Below the pieces are notes generated by a model. That model saw only the letters and a list, made by a program, of their open reading frames with translations. It was not told the origin of the DNA and did not search any database. A stretch of DNA of 64,000 bases from JAHFUS01 sp035689115. GTDB lineage: Bacteria; Actinomycetota; Acidimicrobiia; Acidimicrobiales; GCA-2861595. Position numbers and translations under genes: made by a program. Location: the NCBI GenBank assembly GCA_035689115.1, contig DASSMA010000014.1, positions 1 to 64,000 of the forward strand, read 5' to 3'. This document shows positions 15,673 through 22,425 of this stretch, piece after piece. Position 1 is the stretch's first letter, and every line of letters begins with the position of its first letter.

Positions 15673-17964
15673 ATGTCCGCCACCAACCTCCCGAGTGCTC
15701 GCGTCGCCCTCATCGGGCGCGACGCAGAGGTGGGGGCGCTCGCCACGGCAGTGCGGTCGGCCACCGGCCGGCTGGTGACGGTGACCGGCTGCGGCGGGTC
15801 GGGCAAGACGAGCCTGGCGGTCGCGGCCACCCGCCGGGTCCTGCCCGACTTCCCCGACGGGGGCTGGTTCTGCGACCTGTCCGGCTGGCGCTCGGCGGAC
15901 GAGCTCCCGGCCGCGGTCGCCGCCGCCGTCGGTCTGCGGGAGCGGCCCCAGGGCGACTTCGCCGCCGACCTTCGCGCCTTCCTCCACGACCGGCGCGTCC
16001 TCGTGGTGCTGGACAACTGCGAGCACCTGATCGACGCCGTGGCTGCCCTCGCCGGGTCGTTGCTGGACGCGGCACCGGCACTCCGCCTTCTGGCGACGAG
16101 CCGCGAGCCGCTGCGCATCGCCGGCGAGCAGGTGTTCCCGCTCGCCCCGCTCGCCATCCCGCCGGCCGTCGAGACCGTGGAGGACCTGGAAGGCTTCCCG
16201 TCGGTGGAACTCTTCCTCGAACGGGCGCGGGCCGCCGCACCGGACCTCACCTTGGCCCCCGCCAACGCTGCTGCGGTCGCCGAGATCTGCCGGCGCCTGG
16301 ACGGGATACCGCTCGCCATCGAGCTCGCCGCCGTGCGCGCCAGCACGATGACGCTCGACTCGATGGCCGGCCGCCTCGCCGGCGGCTTCGACCTGCTCAT
16401 CGCCAAGGGGCGATCTCGCCCCGAGCGGCACCAGACGATGCGCGCCATGCTCGAGTGGAGTCACGACCTGCTGAGCGGCGAGGAACGGGTGGTGTTCCGG
16501 CGGCTCGGCGTGTTCCCGGCCTCGTGGACCGTGGACGCGGCCGCAGCCGTCTGCGCCGAGCCCGACGGGGCCGCGGCCGTGCCGCTCCTGGTCGGGGATC
16601 TCGTCGACAAGTCACTCGTCGTGCTGGTGACGACGGAGGGCGAGGCTCGGTACCGCCTGCTGGCGCCGGTCCGGGAGTACGCCGCCGGCCGGTTGGCGGC
16701 CTCGGGCGAGCACGAGCTGGTCAAGAACCGGCACCGGGCGTTCTACGTGGCGCTCGCCGAACGGGCCGAGCCCGAGATCCACCGGGGCGACCAGGCTGTC
16801 TGGATCCGCCGCCTGGACGCCGACCTCGACAACCTGCGGCTCGCCGTCCGGACCAGCCACGGCAGGGGGGACGCCGAGAGTGCCCTGCGGCTGGCCGGCG
16901 CCCTCTGGTGGTACGTCTGGCAGCGCGGGCACCTCCGCGAGGGACTCGCCTGGCTGGAGCCGGCGATCGGCCGACCCGAGGTGGCGACGGCAGCGCGCAT
17001 CGCCGGCCTGCGGGCCTCCGCCATGTGGCACGGCGCCCTCGGGCACCAGGATCGGGCCGCCGCCGACGCCCGGCAGCTGCACGAGGTGAGCCGGACCACC
17101 GGCGACGTCGCCCAACTGGCCCGAGCCGAGACCCTGCTGGGGCTGGAGCGGCTGCGCAGCGGCGACCTCGCCGGTACCCGGCCGCACTTCGAGGCCGCCG
17201 TCGCTGCGGCCCGGGCGGCGGGCGACGACGTCATCGTCGCCCACTCGCTCGTCAACCTGGGCCACGTGGCCGCCGTGGACCGGGACGCCGCCGACGCCGA
17301 GGACCTCGTGCGGCAGGGCCTGGCCCAGTTCGAGGCCAACGGCGACAGCTGGGGCGTGGCGTACGCGTCCAACTACCTGTCCAGCCTGGCGCGGGCCAGG
17401 GGCGATTTCGCCGTGGCCACCGAGACGTCGGGGCGCGCCGTGGGTCTGCTCCACGAGCTGGGCGACCGCTTCTACCTGATCTTCGCCGTCGAGGACCTGG
17501 CCCGCGCCCTCGCCGGCGGGCGCCGGCCGGAGACGGCCGCTCGCCTGCTCGGTGCAGCGGACGCCATCCGCCGTTCCACCGGCGCGCCGATCTCACCGGG
17601 TGCCCGCCGGGAATACGACGCGACGGTTGCCCAGCTGGAGGAGGCCCTCGGGGCCGAGGCGTTCCGCCGGGCCAGGTCGGAGGGCGCGGCGCGCTCCATC
17701 GACGAGCTGCTCAGGGAAGCCATGACGCCACCGGCGCCGGCCGCCGACCGAGCCGCTCTGGCCGGGCCCGGCGGCGCCCTCACCAGGCGGGAGCTGGAGG
17801 TGGCCCGACTGATGGCGGCGGGGCGGAGCAACAAGGAGATCGCCGCTGCGCTGGTGATCGCCGTCGGCACGGCGGGGATCCACGTCGAGCACATCCTCCG
17901 CAAGCTCGACCTCCGCTCACGCCATCAGGTCGGCGACTGGGCCCGGGATCGCGGGCTGGTCTGA
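15673..17964 (+). CDS. LuxR-type ATPase transcription regulator
   Basis: The protein has 763 residues from ATG 15673. An NB-ARC/STAND-like ATPase covers about residues 10-330, with P-loop TGCGGSGKTSLAV near 40-52 and a Walker B-like LVVLDNCEHL near 110. A TPR-like helical region covers about 380-690, and a LuxR C-terminal helix-turn-helix lies at about 700-763 (LTRRELEVARLMAAGRSNKEIA). Proteins of this kind sense a ligand with the TPR part and bind DNA with the C-terminus. The target is unknown; the SnoaL-like gene 104 bases downstream on the same strand is a candidate. The length is within the usual range for the family. Confidence 0.85.
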   Translation: MSATNLPSARVALIGRDAEVGALATAVRSATGRLVTVTGCGGSGKTSLAVAATRRVLPDFPDGGWFCDLSGWRSADELPAAVAAAVGLRERPQGDFAADLRAFLHDRRVLVVLDNCEHLIDAVAALAGSLLDAAPALRLLATSREPLRIAGEQVFPLAPLAIPPAVETVEDLEGFPSVELFLERARAAAPDLTLAPANAAAVAEICRRLDGIPLAIELAAVRASTMTLDSMAGRLAGGFDLLIAKGRSRPERHQTMRAMLEWSHDLLSGEERVVFRRLGVFPASWTVDAAAAVCAEPDGAAAVPLLVGDLVDKSLVVLVTTEGEARYRLLAPVREYAAGRLAASGEHELVKNRHRAFYVALAERAEPEIHRGDQAVWIRRLDADLDNLRLAVRTSHGRGDAESALRLAGALWWYVWQRGHLREGLAWLEPAIGRPEVATAARIAGLRASAMWHGALGHQDRAAADARQLHEVSRTTGDVAQLARAETLLGLERLRSGDLAGTRPHFEAAVAAARAAGDDVIVAHSLVNLGHVAAVDRDAADAEDLVRQGLAQFEANGDSWGVAYASNYLSSLARARGDFAVATETSGRAVGLLHELGDRFYLIFAVEDLARALAGGRRPETAARLLGAADAIRRSTGAPISPGARREYDATVAQLEEALGAEAFRRARSEGAARSIDELLREAMTPPAPAADRAALAGPGGALTRRELEVARLMAAGRSNKEIAAALVIAVGTAGIHVEHILRKLDLRSRHQVGDWARDRGLV

Positions 17965-18068
17965 GCCGCGGAATATGGACCCGGCGTATGGAGTCTCCAG
18001 ATGACGTGCGGGCCCCGTTCGGTCATCGTGAGGCGGGTACCAGCGATACCCCGAGGAAGGGAGCACCG

Positions 18069-18521
18069 ATGTCCATCGAGGCGAACAAGAAGCTGAACCG
18101 CCAGTGGATCCAGGCCTTCAACGAGCGCGACTGGGCGGCCGAGGCGGCCTGCCGTACGGAGGACTACACCGCCCACATGCAGGGTGCCCCGGTGACCCTC
18201 GACGGTGAGGGCTGGGCCGGCTACCTCCAGATGTTCGTCGGCGGCTTCCCGGACGTGCAGATCTCGGTCGACGCGGAGCTGGGCGAGGGCAACCTCGTCA
18301 CGTCGCGCTGGACCCTCGCCGGGACCCACCTCGGTGGCTTCCTGGGCGCGCCCGCCACCGGCCGCCAGGTCGCGATCACCGGCATCGACATCAGCCGGGT
18401 GGTGGACGGCAGGATCGCCGAGCACTGGGCCCAGTTCGACGGCGTGGGGCTCATGCAGCAGATCGGCGTCGCCCCCGGGCCGGGCGGGGCGGACGTCGAG
18501 GCGAGCGGCGCGTACCGCTGA
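18069..18521 (+). CDS. SnoaL-like ester cyclase family protein
   Basis: The protein has 150 residues from ATG 18069, with AAGGGAGCACC just upstream as ribosome binding site. It is a cone-shaped alpha+beta barrel protein of the SnoaL/NTF2-like type. The N-terminal helix carries NRQWIQAFNERDW, and the body GGFPDVQISVDAELGEGNLV and GISRVVDGRIAEHWAQFD-like strands are characteristic. Members include polyketide cyclases, but most isolated copies have no known substrate. It may be controlled by the LuxR-type regulator encoded upstream. It converges on the secreted-protein gene with only three bases between the stops. Confidence 0.75.
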   Translation: MSIEANKKLNRQWIQAFNERDWAAEAACRTEDYTAHMQGAPVTLDGEGWAGYLQMFVGGFPDVQISVDAELGEGNLVTSRWTLAGTHLGGFLGAPATGRQVAITGIDISRVVDGRIAEHWAQFDGVGLMQQIGVAPGPGGADVEASGAYR

Positions 18522-18524
18522 TCC

Positions 18525-18989
18525 TCAATGGCGGGTGAGGTCGACGACGCCGGCGAAGGTGGTCGAGGCGGTGGCAGGGTCGAACGACGATGTGCCGTGG
18601 CCGGTGGCGGTGCTGTAGGCGCCGCTGCCGGCGACGACCTGCCAGGTGCCGTCGAGCCCGTCGCCGCTGATGAGCAGCTCGTCCCGCAGCACGAACGTCC
18701 CACCCGCGCCGGTGAACTCGAGCTCGACCTGGAGCGCGCCCGCGGCCGGCGAGTGCTCGAGCGACCCCGAGAGGTGGAGGTCGCTCCGCTCGAACCTCCC
18801 GCCGTCTTCGATGGCGCCGGTCGCCGACCAGGAGCCGGCGAACCCGGGCCCGGCGTCAACGGTGGCGACGATGGTGACGGCAGCGGGCGGGGAGGCGACC
18901 GCAGGTGCCGGCGAGGTGGTCGCAGCGCCGGCCAGGACCAGCAGGCCGGCGGCGAGGCGGCCGGCGCGGGGGTGCATCCGTCGGGGCAT
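18525..18989 (-). CDS. Secreted beta-rich protein, possibly DUF3224-like
   Basis: The protein has 154 residues from ATG 18989, with AAAGGA six bases upstream. A signal peptide (about 1-32) ends near PAVASPPA, and the mature part is beta-rich with repeated short strands such as GTFVLRDELLIS and GTWQVVAGSGAYSTATGHG. The glycine pattern recalls DUF3224 and allene-oxide-cyclase-like barrels. The similarity is weak and no function is assigned. The gene is 16 bases downstream of the small ABM-like gene and probably shares its promoter, which overlaps the palindromic operator next to the LysR gene. Confidence 0.55.
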   Translation of the reverse strand: MPRRMHPRAGRLAAGLLVLAGAATTSPAPAVASPPAAVTIVATVDAGPGFAGSWSATGAIEDGGRFERSDLHLSGSLEHSPAAGALQVELEFTGAGGTFVLRDELLISGDGLDGTWQVVAGSGAYSTATGHGTSSFDPATASTTFAGVVDLTRH

Positions 18990-19005
18990 GGGAGATCCTT
19001 TCGGG

Positions 19006-19326
19006 TCAGGGCTGCCCGTCGAGGGACGGGTGGGCCAGATGAAGTTGGAGGATCGTGATGTCGGCAGCGTCGGGAGTCGGGAACCGGGCCGAGCGGAGGA
19101 CCTGGTGGAACGCGGGGTCGGAGAAGCGGGCGGTGATATGGGCCTCGGACCGCCAGACCCCGACGATGGAGAGGGCGTCGTCGCCCAGCGCGCAGAAGTG
19201 GCGGAGCTCGCCGATGGGTGGACCGGGCCGGGCCAGGATCTGCTCGTGGGCCCGATCGTAGGCGGTCCGTAGGCGGTCGGGGTCGCCGGGGAAGCGGGCG
19301 ATGAGGAGGGCTGCCGTCTCGTTCAT
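19006..19326 (-). CDS. Small ABM-like (dimeric alpha-beta barrel) protein
   Basis: The protein has 106 residues from ATG 19326; a longer reading from 19353 would place coding sequence over the palindrome and was not used. The pattern of a short helix (PDRLRTAYDRAHEQIL), strands with ALSIVGVWRSEAHITARF, and a second helix resembles antibiotic-biosynthesis-monooxygenase or EthD-like small barrels. The assignment is tentative. It is the first gene of a two-gene minus-strand unit, divergent from a LysR gene. Its start is 17 bases from a perfect inverted repeat, so control by that LysR protein is likely. Confidence 0.55.
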   Translation of the reverse strand: MNETAALLIARFPGDPDRLRTAYDRAHEQILARPGPPIGELRHFCALGDDALSIVGVWRSEAHITARFSDPAFHQVLRSARFPTPDAADITILQLHLAHPSLDGQP

Positions 19327-19342
19327 GGCTCCAGCAAAGACC

Positions 19343-19363
19343 TGTTGCACCATCGGTGCAACA
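19343..19363. promoter_or_regulatory. Perfect inverted repeat, probable operator of the divergent LysR pair
   Basis: Arms TGTTGCACC and GGTGCAACA are separated by ATC: nine-base perfect arms in AT-richer DNA between the ABM-like gene (start 19326, minus) and the LysR gene (start 19395, plus). The position and the T..A ends fit a LysR-type binding site, but the arms are longer and tighter than most LysR boxes, so a TetR- or GntR-type repressor encoded elsewhere is also possible. Confidence 0.65.
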
Positions 19364-19394
19364 GAACTTGTCGATGACAGTATCGTGATAATCG

Positions 19395-20318
19395 ATGCAC
19401 GACCTGCGCCGGCTCCGGGCCTTCCACGAGGTTGCCGAGCGCGGGTCCTTCTCGGCTGCGGCGCTGGCCCTGGGCTACGCCCAATCGGTCGTGTCCCACC
19501 ACATCGCCGCCCTCGAGGCCGAGCACGGCATCACCCTCGTCGACCGCACCTCCCGCCCGGTCCGGCTCACGCCGGCCGGCGAGCAGCTGGAAGCCCACGC
19601 CGTCGACGTCCTCGGTTCCGTTGCGGCGGCCGAGGACACGCTGCGGGCGCTGGCCGGCGTCCGCCGCGGCGTGCTGCGCATCGGCGCGTTCGACACCGCG
19701 TGCACCAGCTTCGTCCCCGTCGCCATGGCCCGCTTCGAGCGGGCGCACCCGGGCGTCCAGGTCACCCTCGACGTCGACGAGCCGACCGCCGCTCTGCGAC
19801 GGGTGCGGGCGGGGGACCTCGACCTCGCCGTCGCCTTCATCCATCGCACGGCCGATCACGGGGTCGTCGACGACGCTCTGACCTGGACGGTGCTGGGCAC
19901 CGACCCCTTCCGGCTGGTGCTCCCGCCCGGCCATCGGCTCGCCGGGCGCCGGCGTTTGCGGCCCGCCGACCTGGCCCGGGAGCGGTTCTGCGCCCCGCCG
20001 CGCGAAGGCAGCGGCCTCACCTACCACGAGATGCTCGACAAGCTCGGCGCCGAGGGCGGCTTCCGGCCGGTCGTGGCCTACACCGTCGCCGGCGTCGACG
20101 TCGCCAGGGCGCTCGTGGCCGCCGGGCTCGGCATCGCCGTCATGGGCCAGCACACCATCCCGCCCGGCGACGCAACCGTCGTCGTCCGGCCCCTGCCCGG
20201 CCAGAGCGCCCCCGAGCGAACCGTCTTCGCCGCCTGGCTGCGGGACCGCCGGGTGCCGGCGCTCGACCGGATGCTCCCGCTCCTCCAGGCCGCCGCCGGC
20301 GAGGCCATGCGGCGCTGA
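19395..20318 (+). CDS. LysR family transcription regulator
   Basis: The protein has 307 residues from ATG 19395. The N-terminal winged helix-turn-helix (residues about 3-62) reads LRAFHEVAERGSFSAAALAL, then QSVVSHHIAALEAEHGITLVDRTSRPVRLTPAG, the usual LysR signature. The effector domain (about 88-300) has the two-lobed periplasmic-binding-protein fold, with the typical GVLRIGAF start of its first strand. It is divergent from a two-gene unit (ABM-like and secreted protein) and likely regulates it and itself through the palindrome at 19343-19363. The inducer is unknown. Confidence 0.88.
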   Translation: MHDLRRLRAFHEVAERGSFSAAALALGYAQSVVSHHIAALEAEHGITLVDRTSRPVRLTPAGEQLEAHAVDVLGSVAAAEDTLRALAGVRRGVLRIGAFDTACTSFVPVAMARFERAHPGVQVTLDVDEPTAALRRVRAGDLDLAVAFIHRTADHGVVDDALTWTVLGTDPFRLVLPPGHRLAGRRRLRPADLARERFCAPPREGSGLTYHEMLDKLGAEGGFRPVVAYTVAGVDVARALVAAGLGIAVMGQHTIPPGDATVVVRPLPGQSAPERTVFAAWLRDRRVPALDRMLPLLQAAAGEAMRR

Positions 20319-20345
20319 TCAGGGGCGCCGCTGCCCGATCAGGCA
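20315..20345. other. Overlapping inverted repeats after the LysR gene
   Basis: CTGATC and GATCAG arms enclose a GC-rich centre right at the LysR stop codon (20315-20342) and could act as a terminator hairpin. Inside it, 20332-20345 reads TGCCCGATCAGGCA, one base from the palindrome at 7757-7770. It lies about 96 bases upstream of the nuclease-toxin gene. No T-run follows. Confidence 0.3.
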
Positions 20346-20440
20346 GCCGGCCGTGCCCGTCCGGGTGCCCGCCGGCCGCTTGTGGGCGACCCCGGCGGCC
20401 GGGATGATCGGTCCAGCACTGCTCCAGATACGGGGTGTCC

Positions 20441-21511
20441 ATGGACCGACAGCTGGCGCATCGCGCCGCACTGCTGCCGCCCACGCTGTCCGGACAGCAC
20501 CAGCGGGCAGCGGTCCGCGCCCCGCTCGGGGCCGTCTCGATCGACCAGGTGCTCACCCTGCAACGGCTGGCCGGGAACCGGGCGGTGGCCGCGCTGCTCG
20601 GCGCCGACCCTCCTGTCGTCGTCCAGCGGGGGATCAGGAAGCCGGGCGCGGCCGGCCTCTACACGCGGGCCCCGGCAATGTGCGGCGGCGAGAAGCTCTC
20701 CGTCTCCGTCAAGCTGGAATTGCAGAACATCATCACCAAGGACAAGCGGAACAAGAGCGGCAAGCACTTCACCCTGAGGCAGGCGGTGGCGTGGGCGAAG
20801 CGGCAGGTCAAGAAGACCGGCAACTTCCTCATGAACCGGGCCGGCAAGCGCCTCAAGACGGCCAAGGAGTGCGAGGACTGCCTCACCGGGCAGGGCCTCG
20901 ACATGACGATCGTCGGTCCCAAGCTCACCGGCCACGCGCCGCTCTGGAACGCCCTGTTCGGCATCGCCTGGTTCGTCGAGGACGACTTCAAGAAGGTCAC
21001 GGGGAACGGTCAGGCGGCGTACTGCTCGTTCACCCAGACGGTGAACTCGCTCATGCCCCGGCTGGCTCCCCAGATCAGCGGCTTCAACGAGGCGGTGGCG
21101 GCGATGGTGAAGGCCGAGCCGGGGCCGGCCTGCGCCATGAAGGGGTCGATGTTCGAGCGCTGGACCCTGAGCAACGTCCTAGCCAGCGCCGGCCAGCGCA
21201 TCCGCTTCAAGAAGCAGGGGAACATGGGGCAGGACAGGAGCTCCGACGGCTACGACCCCGCCACCGGCACGCTGTGGGACATGAAGCACTACACCGAGAA
21301 GATGGCGGCCTCCACTAACAACGACCAGGCCGCCGACTACGACGAGATCCTCACCAAGGGGTACAAGTCCATCACCGGGCAGACCATCTCCGCCGTGAAC
21401 TACCTCTTCCCGACGCTGGACGCGGCCAAGGCCAACAAGTGGCTGGCCTCGACCTACGGTTTCGGCGTGTACTACGTCGAGGACCCGACGACGCTGAAGC
21501 AGCATGCCTGA
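20441..21511 (+). CDS. eCIS-type toxin with PD-(D/E)xK-like nuclease C-terminus
   Basis: The protein has 356 residues from ATG 20441; an in-frame GTG at 20435 is an alternative. Residues 38-53 (LTLQRLAGNRAVAALL) plus VVVQR near 60 form the N-terminal motif of eCIS-associated proteins. The middle is basic and cysteine-containing. The C-terminal third has E239 in a helix (FERWTLSNVLASAGQR), D269 in SSDGYD, and D280-M-K282 in GTLWDMKHYTEK. This matches the order and spacing of a PD-(D/E)xK nuclease core, as in the Tox-REase polymorphic toxins. I infer a DNA- or RNA-cleaving effector. The next gene overlaps its last eight bases, as in toxin-immunity pairs. Whether it is delivered by a contractile system or another route cannot be seen. 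Confidence 0.7.
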   Translation: MDRQLAHRAALLPPTLSGQHQRAAVRAPLGAVSIDQVLTLQRLAGNRAVAALLGADPPVVVQRGIRKPGAAGLYTRAPAMCGGEKLSVSVKLELQNIITKDKRNKSGKHFTLRQAVAWAKRQVKKTGNFLMNRAGKRLKTAKECEDCLTGQGLDMTIVGPKLTGHAPLWNALFGIAWFVEDDFKKVTGNGQAAYCSFTQTVNSLMPRLAPQISGFNEAVAAMVKAEPGPACAMKGSMFERWTLSNVLASAGQRIRFKKQGNMGQDRSSDGYDPATGTLWDMKHYTEKMAASTNNDQAADYDEILTKGYKSITGQTISAVNYLFPTLDAAKANKWLASTYGFGVYYVEDPTTLKQHA

Positions 21512-22244
21512 CGGCGGCGAGCAGGTCTTCTGGCGGGCCACGACGCGGAGGCACGACTGGGCCTCGGGGGACTTCGTATCCCGGCTGCTGGCGGCCGCCG
21601 CCGACCTCGGGCTGGTCGGCCCCTCCACGTGGCGCAGGGCCGGCATCGCCGGCGAGCAGGAGCCGACCGCCGGCGAGCCGCCGGCCGAACTGGCCACGCA
21701 CCTGCCGGCGCCGGGCCCCGACGAGCCGGAGGCGGGCGTCGTCGAGTGCGGCGGCGACGAGCCGTTCGCCTGGTCGGCAACCGTGAGCGTGGCCGTGCCC
21801 GGGGCCCGGCGGCCGCCGCCCAGCACGGTGTCGATCTGGTCGGACTGGGAGTGGGTCCGCCGCACCGGGCGGGCGTCGGACCGCCTGGCGGCCGCCTTCG
21901 CCGGGGTCCACTCGCCGGCCGACACCGAGTACGCCTTCGTGCACCCCTACAGCCGCTGGCTCGACCTGTCGGCCGGCGCCTACCGGCGACCGGTGACGTC
22001 TGGCCCCACGTTCCGTGGCGTGTGCTGGCTCACCTTCCTGGGTCCGGGACAGATCGAGGAGTTCCAGGCCGACCGCCTCGGCCACCTCGACGGGGCGGAG
22101 CTGCGCTGGGCCGGCGGCGAGGGCCTGCTGGTGCGGGCCACCCGTGAGCTGTCCGAGGCCGCCACGCCGGCCGGCGAGGAGCGCCTGGTGGGCCTCACCG
22201 AGGCCTTCCGCCAGGCGCTGAGGCCCGACTCCCGCTGGCGGTGA
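21504..22244 (+). CDS. Probable immunity protein (Imm52/DUF3396-like)
   Basis: The protein has 246 residues from ATG 21504, overlapping the toxin stop. The acidic protein has a C-terminal region reading FRGVCWLTFLGPGQIEEF, then a short strand-helix ending LTEAFRQALRP. The order of a WLTFLGP-type strand, a G-G-LLVRAT strand and a final helix resembles Imm52/DUF3396 immunity proteins, which are recorded with Tox-REase toxins; this is from memory. The position directly after the nuclease-like toxin is the stronger argument. It should bind and block the toxin in the cytoplasm. An immunity partner is unusual for eCIS cargo. Confidence 0.6.
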   Translation: MPDGGEQVFWRATTRRHDWASGDFVSRLLAAAADLGLVGPSTWRRAGIAGEQEPTAGEPPAELATHLPAPGPDEPEAGVVECGGDEPFAWSATVSVAVPGARRPPPSTVSIWSDWEWVRRTGRASDRLAAAFAGVHSPADTEYAFVHPYSRWLDLSAGAYRRPVTSGPTFRGVCWLTFLGPGQIEEFQADRLGHLDGAELRWAGGEGLLVRATRELSEAATPAGEERLVGLTEAFRQALRPDSRWR

Positions 22245-22425
22245 CGACGAACCTCGTGGCCTTTCGACGTGGACGGTAACCGCGGTCGCCTCGCGCACGC
22301 AGGCCGTGCCGGCCTCGTGAGGTGTTCGTCGTCGCTCGTTCACACGGGTGCAACTTCCGCCGAACACGGGCGCGGTTGGATTGGGCAATGGACGCCCAGA
22401 GCACCTGTCGCGAGACGGAGCCGGT

